A stretch of 48,052 nucleotides of DNA. It comes from Ruminococcus sp. Lineage in GTDB: Bacteria > Bacillota > Clostridia > Oscillospirales > Acutalibacteraceae. The translations under genes were made by a program, and so were the position numbers. Below the pieces are notes generated by a model. It had not been told where the DNA came from, did no database searches, and saw nothing but the letters and a program-made list of their open reading frames with translations. Shown piece by piece: positions 1 to 6,928 of the stretch. The DNA is taken from assembly GCA_022768065.1 (NCBI GenBank), contig JALELS010000029.1, forward strand, positions 1-48,052, in the 5' to 3' direction. The stretch's first letter is position 1. The number at the start of each line of letters is the position of its first letter.

Positions 1-141
1 GCATGTCTTGTGTTATCTTATTCATAGCGAATAGGCTCTCCTGTCTTTCGGTTTGGTTTAGGCAACTCTACCTTAACACAGGTTTGCTCTATTCGCTACT
101 TTTATTTTCCCCTTTTGTCACACATCATTGTAACACATACA
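1..141 (-). mobile_element. Left copy: 5' end of an IS481-like insertion sequence, cut off by the window edge
   Basis: This stretch matches the reverse complement of 47204-47344 with about four differences in 141 bases. Homology stops at 141, where the element would begin 5'-TGTATGTGTTAC, a TG-start typical of IS3/IS481 ends. On the minus strand it carries a -10-like TACAAT near the tip, a 5' leader able to form a hairpin, a Shine-Dalgarno AGGAG, and an ATG at 25-23 that opens MNKITQDM before leaving the window. I recognise this N-terminus from memory as that of Clostridia IS481-like DDE transposases, but only eight codons are present. Whether the full element lies to the left cannot be seen. 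The sequence match is certain; the family name is an inference. Confidence 0.7.
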
Positions 142-170
142 TGTTTTGCCTGTGTTTTTTATGTTTTATA

Positions 171-199
171 TTGAAATCGGTAATTGCTTGTGATATAAT
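171..199 (+). promoter_or_regulatory. Sigma-A-type promoter of the aconitase-X operon
   Basis: TTGAAA (171-176), a 17-base spacer and a perfect TATAAT (194-199) lie about 78 bases upstream of the first start codon. Transcription would begin near 206 and give a roughly 70-base leader containing the inverted repeat at 210-252. Confidence 0.7.
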
Positions 200-209
200 T
201 AACAAAATG

Positions 210-252
210 TTTGCGTAAAGTGATTATATTTTGTATTATTTGCTTACGCAAA
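210..252 (+). promoter_or_regulatory. Inverted repeat in the leader of the aconitase-X operon
   Basis: TTTGCGTAA (210-218) and TTACGCAAA (244-252) form perfect 9-base arms separated by 25 bases, starting just after the predicted transcription start and ending about 25 bases before the start codon. The element could be an RNA stem-loop or a DNA operator for a substrate-responsive repressor. No regulator gene is adjacent, so its role is unknown. Confidence 0.45.
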
Positions 253-276
253 AAACATAAAAAGGGGTTGTTATTT

Positions 277-1548
277 ATGGTCTTGACAAAAGAGCAACAA
301 GCGCTTTTGGACGGAGAAAAAGGCGAAACCATGGCAAAGGTTATGAAAACTCTTGTTATGTACGGTGAAGCCTTCGGCGCAGAGCGCATGGTTCCCGTTA
401 CAAGCAAGTATGGGCATACAGTTATCAGCTTCGGAATAGGGGTTATGAAGCCGATATATGAGCTGTATGATACTCTTCTTGAAGCCGGTGCTGTCAGTAA
501 GCAGCCGTTTTCGGCTGACCCGAGACCGCTTGACAAAAACGTGCCGTCATCATTTTTGCAGGATGTCGTATTTAAGTTTATGTACAGTCAGCAAGAACGA
601 TATGAGTCACAGCTCAAGCGCTTCGGATTGATGGGTGATAAGGCATATACGTGTGCCTGTTACCTTCCGGAGGTTGGTAATACTCCGAAACGCGGTGAAA
701 TTCTGTCTTGGGCTGAGTCCTCGGCAGTTGTATATGCCAACAGCGTTCTCGGAGCAAGGTGTAACAGAAATTCGGGTATTATTGAACTTATGGGTTCCAT
801 AGCCGGTTTTGTGCCTGAATTCGGTCTGCTTACCGATGACGGCAGAAAGGCAGACTGGATAGTAGAGATTAAAACATCAAAAAAACCCGAGGCTCAGATA
901 CTCGGTTCCGCCATCGGTATGAAAGTAATGGAAAAAGTACCTTATATCAAGGGCCTTGATAAATGGATAGGAAATGAGCTGAATGACGAAGCTTGTGCTT
1001 ATCTCAAGGATTTCGGTGCCGCAACAGCGTCCAACGGCTCTGTCGGTCTGTATCATATTGAAAACCTTACGCCGGAAGCCGTTGACTACAGTGAAAAACT
1101 TTTAAGGGATAATGCGCCCACATATATTATTGACGATGCGGAGCTTGAGCGCGTTAAAAACAGTTATCCGTGCATCTGGAAAGACCCGAATGCAACACCT
1201 AAGCTTTGCTTTATGGGATGTCCGCACATGACATTGAAGCAACTTGAAATGTGGACGGAACGCGTTGAAAACGGCTTAAAAGAGTCGGGAAATAAGAAGG
1301 TTCTTGTTCCGACGGTATTCACGTCTGCTCCGGATGTAATCGAAGAGTTTAACAAAACCGAATATGCCGAGCGCCTTAAAAAGACCGGCGTTATATTGAG
1401 CTATATTTGCCCGCTTATGTATATGAACAACCCGTTATCAAAGAAGATGCCTGTCATTACTTCTTCCAATAAGCTTCGTACATATACAAGCGCAAAATTT
1501 TATTCGGATGACGAAATTGTACGTATTATAACAAAGGAGGGTAAATGA
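277..1548 (+). CDS. Aconitase X (AcnX, DUF521) catalytic large subunit
   Basis: This 423-residue protein is the large subunit of a two-subunit aconitase-X-type hydro-lyase. Known members dehydrate cis-3-hydroxy-L-proline or mevalonate 5-phosphate using an Fe-S cluster. The family blocks NSVLGARCNRNSG (about 155-167) and GFVPEFGLLTDDGR (about 177-190) are clear. C128 (CYLP), C315 (GCPH) and C378 (ICP) are plausible cluster ligands by position, judged from the family and not proven. The ATG at 277 is preferred over earlier starts because an AGGGG sits 8-9 bases upstream and the extra 22 codons would add a non-family tail. The small subunit follows after one base. The neighbouring ene-reductase does not belong to the known hydroxyproline or mevalonate routes, so the substrate is open. 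Confidence 0.9.
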   Translation: MVLTKEQQALLDGEKGETMAKVMKTLVMYGEAFGAERMVPVTSKYGHTVISFGIGVMKPIYELYDTLLEAGAVSKQPFSADPRPLDKNVPSSFLQDVVFKFMYSQQERYESQLKRFGLMGDKAYTCACYLPEVGNTPKRGEILSWAESSAVVYANSVLGARCNRNSGIIELMGSIAGFVPEFGLLTDDGRKADWIVEIKTSKKPEAQILGSAIGMKVMEKVPYIKGLDKWIGNELNDEACAYLKDFGAATASNGSVGLYHIENLTPEAVDYSEKLLRDNAPTYIIDDAELERVKNSYPCIWKDPNATPKLCFMGCPHMTLKQLEMWTERVENGLKESGNKKVLVPTVFTSAPDVIEEFNKTEYAERLKKTGVILSYICPLMYMNNPLSKKMPVITSSNKLRTYTSAKFYSDDEIVRIITKEGK

Positions 1549-1549
1549 G

Positions 1550-1993
1550 ATGAGTAAATCATTTAAAGGTCGCGTTGTAACTCCCGGCAGAGTTAAAGCC
1601 GAAGCCCTCGTTTCACACGGTGGTTTTAATACGCTTGCAAGTTTTCAAATGGCTTTGATGTTCGGAGATAAACAGGTCAAGTGCGGCGATCAAAACAACA
1701 GCGATATTTATAAAAAGCCCATGATAGGCAAAGCGCTTTGCTTGCCAGAGACAATTGGTTCAACAACAGGCGGAATGGTACTTTATGCAGCCTGCGCACT
1801 CTCAAAGCAGCCTGCTTGTATGTTATTCTCTAAGCCGATTGATTCGCTTGCAGCTTCCGGTGCGATACTTGCGGCAAATTGGACAAACGCCTCTATGCCG
1901 GTAGTTGATATGCTCGGTGATGAATTCCTTGATTATGTCAAGGACGGTATGACGGTTTCAATAGGTGATGACGGACTCGTCACGGTAGAATAA
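1550..1993 (+). CDS. Aconitase X swivel domain, small subunit (DUF126)
   Basis: This 147-residue protein is the swivelling domain that completes the active site of two-subunit AcnX enzymes. It has the family opening KGRVVTPGRVKAEALVS, the conserved GSTTGGMVLYA segment (about residues 68-78) and the PACMLFSKPIDSLAASGAIL region that forms part of the substrate pocket in relatives. AAAGGAGG at 1533-1540 is nine bases before the ATG, which lies one base after the large-subunit stop, so the pair is almost certainly co-translated. Length and order (large, then small) match bacterial and archaeal type II AcnX. Its function depends on the neighbour at 277-1548. Confidence 0.9.
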   Translation: MSKSFKGRVVTPGRVKAEALVSHGGFNTLASFQMALMFGDKQVKCGDQNNSDIYKKPMIGKALCLPETIGSTTGGMVLYAACALSKQPACMLFSKPIDSLAASGAILAANWTNASMPVVDMLGDEFLDYVKDGMTVSIGDDGLVTVE

Positions 1994-2025
1994 CAGTTTT
2001 TCAAATTTTATAGGACGGTGATAAT

Positions 2026-4077
2026 ATGAAACAAGAATATGAGGCGTTGTTTACGCCGTGGCACATAGGTAACGTCGAAATCAAAAACCGTATTGTTCAA
2101 TGCTCAATGGGCGGTACGTCAATATTCGGCTGGATGGAACCAAACCATTTTGATAAAGAGGCGGCAAACTTTTTACTTGAAAGAGCAAAAAACAATGTCG
2201 GTTTGATTTTGCCCGGTATTGCTCCTATACGCGATACTTTCGGCGGTAAGTGGTTGTATCAAAACACAGGAAAATTCAAACAGCTTAAAACTTTTATGGA
2301 AGAGTACCATAAGACCGGCGCAAAGCTATTTATACAGTTAACTGCAGGCTTCGGCCGCTCTATGGCAGTAAATGACCTTATGGAAAAAGTATACTGTAAC
2401 AAAGCTTTACGTGTGCTTGCAAAGCCTATCCTTGATGTTGAGTACCTTTGTGCAAGCGCTTCTCCCAATCCAAACAGATGGAGTGATAAGGTTCCGTCGA
2501 GAGCTTTAACAATTAAAGAAATCGACGAAATGATTGATGCTTTCGCAAGAACAGCCAAATTGTGTAAGGATGCAGGCGTGGACGGCGTTGAAATTCACGC
2601 GGTGCATGAGGGCTATTTGCTTGACCAGTTCACAATGAAATACACCAACCAGCGTACAGACGAATACGGCGGTTCTTTTGAAAACCGTTACCGTTTCCCT
2701 GTTGAAATAGTAAAAGCCGTAAAGAAGGCGTGCGGAAAAGAATTCCCGGTTTCACTCAGATATTCGGTTGTCTCAAAGACCAAGGGCTTCCGTCAAGGCG
2801 CTTTACCCGGCGAAGAGTATACGGAAGTCGGCAGAGACATGGAAGAATCGGAGCGTGCCGCAAAATATTTGCAGGATGCAGGTTATGATATGCTCAACTG
2901 CGACAACGGTACATACGACGCGTGGTATTGGGCACATCCTCCGGGATATATGCCTGAGAACTGCAACCTGAAAGATGTAGAACACATAAAGAAATTTGTT
3001 GATATTCCTGTTGTTTGTGCAGGTAGAATGACGCCCTCTGAGGGAGCAAAGGCTGTCAGTGAAAACAAAATTGACGCCGTTGGATTTGCAAGACAATTCC
3101 TTACGGATCCGGCATGGGTTACAAAGCTGATGGAAGACAGAGAAGAAGATATTAAGCCGTGTATCTGCTGCCACAATGCCTGCTTTAATATGGCGCATTA
3201 CGAGGGTGTGCCGAATGTTCAGGATATGGATGACACTTCAAATATGTCACGTTGTGCACTTAACCCGATGACAATGCAGTCAAAGAAATATAAAATTGTT
3301 CCCGCAAGAGTTTCAAAATCTGTTGCGGTTATCGGTGGCGGTATAGGAGGTATGGAGGCAGCGTTAGTTGCCGCTGCGCGCGGTCATGCCGTTACGCTTT
3401 ATGAAAAGACAGATAGGCTCGGCGGTATATTTATAGAGGCTGCCGCACCTTCATTTAAAGAAAAAGACCGTGATTTGATTGAGTGGTACAGACGTGCAAT
3501 TGAAAAATCATCCGTAACTGTTAAGCTTAAGAGTGAAATTAAGAGATTTTCGGATATTTCCGCCGATGAGATTATTGTTGCTACCGGCTCGGCAGCTAAC
3601 AAACCTCCGATTCCGGGAATTGAGTATGCAATGGACGCAACGGCTTATCTCGACGGTAAAGATGTAGGGGAAAATGTTGCGATTATCGGCGGCGGTTTAA
3701 CCGGCTGTGAAATTGCTTACGACTTAATTCTCAAAGGCAAAAAGCCGACTGTTATTGAGATGAAAAATGACCTTATAGCGGTTAAGGGTGTTTGCCTTGC
3801 AAATTCATCGTTTCTCAGAGAAATGTTAAAATACAAAAATGCTCCTGTTTATCTTAATACAAAGGTTAAAGAGATATTAAAGGACGGAGTAACTGTTGAA
3901 ACCGGCGACGGAAAAACACAAAAAATAGCCGCTGATTCGGTTATTTTGTCTGTAGGTTATCATTCAATGCCTTTGTTCCCGGAGAGCAAAAATGTCCATT
4001 TGGTTGGTGACGCGGACCATGTCGGTAACTTACGTACCGTTATATGGCGTGCTTGGGACGTAGCTATGAAGCTTTGA
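2026..4077 (+). CDS. Fe-S flavoenzyme of the BaiCD/2,4-dienoyl-CoA reductase (Old Yellow Enzyme) family
   Basis: The 683-residue protein combines an N-terminal FMN-binding TIM barrel (about 1-375), a [4Fe-4S] segment and C-terminal FAD/NAD(P) Rossmann domains (GGGIGG about 437-442 and a second GGGLTG). Such enzymes move electrons from NAD(P)H through FAD and Fe-S to FMN and reduce a C=C bond conjugated to a carbonyl. HAVHEGYLLDQF followed by NQRTDEYGGSFENR is the active-site block, in the variant I associate with BaiCD/BaiH-type steroid-acid reductases. Cluster ligands would be C379, C382, C386 and C410. The last spacing (23 residues) is much longer than the usual 11 or so. It lies 32 bases after the AcnX small subunit and before an intrinsic terminator, suggesting that it reduces the alkene made by AcnX. 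The substrate is unknown. Confidence 0.88.
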   Translation: MKQEYEALFTPWHIGNVEIKNRIVQCSMGGTSIFGWMEPNHFDKEAANFLLERAKNNVGLILPGIAPIRDTFGGKWLYQNTGKFKQLKTFMEEYHKTGAKLFIQLTAGFGRSMAVNDLMEKVYCNKALRVLAKPILDVEYLCASASPNPNRWSDKVPSRALTIKEIDEMIDAFARTAKLCKDAGVDGVEIHAVHEGYLLDQFTMKYTNQRTDEYGGSFENRYRFPVEIVKAVKKACGKEFPVSLRYSVVSKTKGFRQGALPGEEYTEVGRDMEESERAAKYLQDAGYDMLNCDNGTYDAWYWAHPPGYMPENCNLKDVEHIKKFVDIPVVCAGRMTPSEGAKAVSENKIDAVGFARQFLTDPAWVTKLMEDREEDIKPCICCHNACFNMAHYEGVPNVQDMDDTSNMSRCALNPMTMQSKKYKIVPARVSKSVAVIGGGIGGMEAALVAAARGHAVTLYEKTDRLGGIFIEAAAPSFKEKDRDLIEWYRRAIEKSSVTVKLKSEIKRFSDISADEIIVATGSAANKPPIPGIEYAMDATAYLDGKDVGENVAIIGGGLTGCEIAYDLILKGKKPTVIEMKNDLIAVKGVCLANSSFLREMLKYKNAPVYLNTKVKEILKDGVTVETGDGKTQKIAADSVILSVGYHSMPLFPESKNVHLVGDADHVGNLRTVIWRAWDVAMKL

Positions 4078-4100
4078 TTTTATAACATAATAAACATTTA

Positions 4101-4135
4101 ATCCCGGCAGATTGAAACACTGTCGGGATTTTTTA
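4101..4135 (+). terminator. Intrinsic terminator after the ene-reductase
   Basis: TCCCGGCAG and CTGTCGGGA pair around the loop ATTGAAACA, followed by a run of six Ts. This closes the transcript that starts near 206. Confidence 0.85.
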
Positions 4136-4144
4136 TCAGGTACG

Positions 4145-4174
4145 TTATTGATTTATTTGCTTTTTTAGTATAAA
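4145..4174 (+). promoter_or_regulatory. Probable promoter of the MFS transporter
   Basis: TTATTG (4145-4150), 18 bases and TATAAA (4169-4174) fit a weak sigma-A promoter. The start would be near 4181, which argues against translation from the GTG at 4177 and favours the ATG at 4207. Confidence 0.45.
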
Positions 4175-4206
4175 ATGTGGAAAGATTTTTTATGAGGTTC
4201 GGAACA

Positions 4207-5391
4207 ATGAAAAAAAGTTATAAATCAACGATGTACGCCTGCTTTACAGGATATGTTGTGCAAGCAATTGTTAATAATTTTGTGCCGCTTTTATTTGTGA
4301 CATTTCAAAAAACATATGACATACCGTTATCGCAGATAACCGCTTTGATTACGGTCAACTTTGTCATACAGCTGCTGATTGACCTTTTATCCGCAGGATT
4401 TATCGATAAAATCGGTTATCGTGCATCGGCGATAATGTCACACGTCTTTGCCGCGGCCGGTCTTATTTTGTTAACTGTACTTCCCGAGGTTTTTCCATCG
4501 CCGTTTGTCGGGCTTTTAACAGCCGTTATCATTTATGCCGTCGGCGGCGGATTACTTGAGGTTTTGGTTAGTCCTATAATAGAGGCATGTCCTACCGACA
4601 ACAAAGAAAAAGCTATGAGCTTACTTCATTCGTTTTACTGTTGGGGTCATATGGCGGTAGTTTTGCTCTCAACGCTGTTTTTTATGGCTTTCGGTATATC
4701 AAATTGGAAATTATTAGCAATAATTTGGGCGATTATTCCTATAGTTAACGCTGTATTTTTCACACAAGTTCCGATATATTCTTTGCACGAAGAAGGGGAG
4801 AAGGGATTAACGCTTAAAGAACTTTGCCGCAATAAGATTTTTTGGTTAATGATGATAATGATGATGTGCTCCGGAGCCAGCGAACAGGCGGTAAGTCAAT
4901 GGGCGTCAACATTTGCGGAACAAGGTCTCGGTGTCAGCAAAACCGTCGGCGATCTTGCAGGACCGCTTGCTTTCGCCGCTCTTATGGGAACATCACGTTT
5001 GTTATACGGCAAATTCGGTGATAAATTAAATCTCACTAAGTGTATGTTTTTTTCCGCGAGTCTTTGCGTTATTTCATACCTCTGTATTGCGTTGATTCCC
5101 GTTCCTGCAATCGGTCTTATCGGCTGTGCGCTATGCGGATTTTCCGTCGGCATATTATGGCCAGGCACATTCAGCAAATCTTCGGCAGCAATCAAAAGAG
5201 GCGGAACGGTTATGTTTGCAATGCTGGCTCTTGCGGGTGATCTCGGTTGCTCGGGAGGACCCACTCTTGCGGGTTTGATCTCGGGAAAATTCAACAACAA
5301 TCTTCATATTGGTATTTTGTCGGCAATTGTATTCCCTTTGCTTTTACTCTTATGCTTATTGGCAGAGAGAAAGAAAAAAAGCGATATTTAA
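4207..5391 (+). CDS. Major facilitator superfamily transporter
   Basis: A roughly 394-residue polytopic membrane protein with about twelve hydrophobic segments and a central hydrophilic loop near TQVPIYSLHEEGEKGLTLKE, the usual 6+6 layout. The motif after helix 2 (GFIDKIGYR) is the MFS motif-A position, and LLYGKFGDKLN repeats it in the second half. Substrate cannot be read from sequence, but the gene sits directly downstream of the AcnX/ene-reductase operon on the same strand and is the obvious candidate importer or exporter for that pathway. GAGG at 4194-4197, nine bases upstream, supports the start at 4207. ATG 4192 and GTG 4177 are alternatives. Confidence 0.85.
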   Translation: MKKSYKSTMYACFTGYVVQAIVNNFVPLLFVTFQKTYDIPLSQITALITVNFVIQLLIDLLSAGFIDKIGYRASAIMSHVFAAAGLILLTVLPEVFPSPFVGLLTAVIIYAVGGGLLEVLVSPIIEACPTDNKEKAMSLLHSFYCWGHMAVVLLSTLFFMAFGISNWKLLAIIWAIIPIVNAVFFTQVPIYSLHEEGEKGLTLKELCRNKIFWLMMIMMMCSGASEQAVSQWASTFAEQGLGVSKTVGDLAGPLAFAALMGTSRLLYGKFGDKLNLTKCMFFSASLCVISYLCIALIPVPAIGLIGCALCGFSVGILWPGTFSKSSAAIKRGGTVMFAMLALAGDLGCSGGPTLAGLISGKFNNNLHIGILSAIVFPLLLLLCLLAERKKKSDI

Positions 5392-5410
5392 ATATAAACC
5401 ATAAAAAAAC

Positions 5411-5441
5411 TTGACTTAGAGTTAACTCTAAGGTGTAAACT
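5411..5441 (+). promoter_or_regulatory. MerR-family-type promoter/operator upstream of the CMD gene
   Basis: TTGACT (-35, 5411-5416) and TAAACT (-10, 5436-5441) are 19 bases apart, the over-long spacing characteristic of MerR-activated promoters. Between them lies the perfect 18-base palindrome CTTAGAGTTAACTCTAAG (5415-5432). In Bacillus subtilis the MerR-like AdhR, which responds to aldehydes, controls yraC, a gene of the same CMD family, from a promoter of this type. No MerR gene is in the window. Confidence 0.8.
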
Positions 5442-5470
5442 TAATTTATAATTGAAAGGAGATTGTTATT

Positions 5471-5800
5471 ATGGTTAAACAGACAGCCGGCAGAGATGCT
5501 TTAGGAGAGTTTGCTCCGAAATTTGCAGAGCTTAATGATGATGTATTGTTCGGAGAAGTTTGGAGCAGAGAAAATGAACTTTCGCTTCGTGACAGAAGCA
5601 TTGTTACTGTCGTTTCTCTTATGTCTCAGGGACTTGTTGACAGTTCATTTAAATATCATCTCGAAAATGCAAAAAAGAACGGTGTTACCGCCGAGGAAAT
5701 GGCTGAAATAATAACCCACGCCGCTTTTTATGCAGGTTGGCCTAAGGCATGGGCGGCATTTAATATGGCAAAAGAGGTTTACGCGGAAAAAACAAAATAA
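5471..5800 (+). CDS. Carboxymuconolactone decarboxylase (AhpD-like) family protein
   Basis: A 109-residue, all-helical protein of the CMD family, with the family pattern LSLRDRSIVTVVSLMSQG followed by HLENAKKNGVTAEEMAEIITHAAFYAGWPKAW. Members include protocatechuate-pathway decarboxylases and AhpD-type peroxidase partners. AhpD enzymes need a CxxC pair. None is present here, so peroxidase activity is unlikely. The exact reaction is unknown. AAAGGAG at 5456-5462 precedes the ATG by eight bases. The gene stands alone between a MerR-type promoter and a bidirectional terminator, so an aldehyde or electrophile stress role modelled on B. subtilis yraC is plausible but unproven. Confidence 0.85.
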   Translation: MVKQTAGRDALGEFAPKFAELNDDVLFGEVWSRENELSLRDRSIVTVVSLMSQGLVDSSFKYHLENAKKNGVTAEEMAEIITHAAFYAGWPKAWAAFNMAKEVYAEKTK

Positions 5801-5870
5801 TCCGTATTCGTATTTTTATAAAATTTAATTTGACAAAGTAAAGATTTTATTTGCGTAGGCGATTTCATTG

Positions 5871-5903
5871 AAAAAAGGACTTGTTAAAAAACAAGTCCTT
5901 TTT

Positions 5904-5904
<1 letters not shown>
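5871..5904. terminator. Bidirectional terminator between the CMD gene and tRNA-Val
   Basis: AAAAAAGGACTTGTT and its complement AACAAGTCCTTTTTT form a long stem with A and T runs on both sides, able to stop transcription from the left and from the minus-strand tRNA. Confidence 0.85.
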
Positions 5905-5980
<76 letters not shown>

Positions 5981-6066
5981 AAAGTAATATATTTATTATA
6001 TCACGAAAACTCAAAAGCGCAAGAATAAAATCTGATTATAAAGTAAGCATTATTAACCGAAAAACA

Positions 6067-6095
6067 TTGAACATAATGTTATTTTATGTTATCTT
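6067..6095 (+). promoter_or_regulatory. Promoter with overlapping inverted repeat, upstream of the membrane protein/acyltransferase pair
   Basis: TTGAAC (6067-6072), 17 bases and TATCTT (6090-6095) form a plausible promoter. AACATAA (6070-6076) and TTATGTT (6084-6090) are inverted copies inside it, and a third AACATAA follows near 6104. This could be a repressor site. Confidence 0.45.
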
Positions 6096-6124
6096 ATTAT
6101 CAGAACATAAAAGGGGAGGTCAAA

Positions 6125-6928
6125 ATGAAGAATTTTGCAGATTATATAGACAGTTGCTTTGACCAAAAAGCAGATACCGATGATATGTATCGGTATAAAA
6201 AAGAGCTGCTTAACAATATGCTTGATACGGCTAACAGTTTACAGCGCTCGGGTCTTAAAGATGAAAAAGTTATCTATGATTTGACTTTAAGTGAATTTCC
6301 GGAGCCTGTCGAGGGCTTTCGCGAATATGAAAAGCAATTGGAAATCAAAAGGCGATCGAAAAGGAGATATTACCTGAATACCGTCCTTTCATTGGCGTAT
6401 GTTTTACTTTTAACTGTTGTGTATCTCACTTACAGTTTCTTATCAAAAAATTGGTTACATAGTTGGCTTATTATGGAGGGTGGAATTACAGCTCTTATAA
6501 TTTACCATTTTATGCGTTTAACTGTATTCACTTCCAAAAAGCGTTTATATCCGATATCACGCATTCTTGTTGCCTTTTCCGTTATGTTGACGGCTGTTTT
6601 TGCATTTCTTGTGTGCAGAACCGCTTTGTACATTATGAACAGCTATCTGATATTCCTCGGTGCAATAGGGTTTATGTTTATCGGCGATGCTGTATTCTCT
6701 GCGGTTACTCACCAAAAATTTGCTATAATCAATTATCTTTTGTACATTCCCGCAGTTGAGGCTATGATATATGTTATTCTTGGAATTCTGGGAGCAGTAA
6801 GTTGGAATCCCGGTTGGCTTATTATGGTGGCTTCCGTGGTCTTGGATATAATTGTTATGGTATTTGCCGTAGTCAGAAACAAGAATTTTGAAGTAGGGGA
6901 GGTTGATGATCAATGGAAAGGAAATTAA
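6125..6928 (+). CDS. Polytopic membrane protein with a permease-prefix-like N-terminal domain
   Basis: A 267-residue protein. Residues 1-70 are hydrophilic and helical (KNFADYIDSCFDQK ... SLQRSGLKDEKVIYDLTLSEF), resembling the short prefix domain found ahead of PadR-linked permeases. After a basic stretch (KRRSKRRYYL) come about six to seven transmembrane helices, and the C-terminus is cytoplasmic. I cannot name a function. The ATG at 6125 is supported by GGGGAGG, spacing about six. The next gene overlaps by 16 bases, so the two are translationally linked and probably act in one process. Confidence 0.65.
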   Translation: MKNFADYIDSCFDQKADTDDMYRYKKELLNNMLDTANSLQRSGLKDEKVIYDLTLSEFPEPVEGFREYEKQLEIKRRSKRRYYLNTVLSLAYVLLLTVVYLTYSFLSKNWLHSWLIMEGGITALIIYHFMRLTVFTSKKRLYPISRILVAFSVMLTAVFAFLVCRTALYIMNSYLIFLGAIGFMFIGDAVFSAVTHQKFAIINYLLYIPAVEAMIYVILGILGAVSWNPGWLIMVASVVLDIIVMVFAVVRNKNFEVGEVDDQWKGN

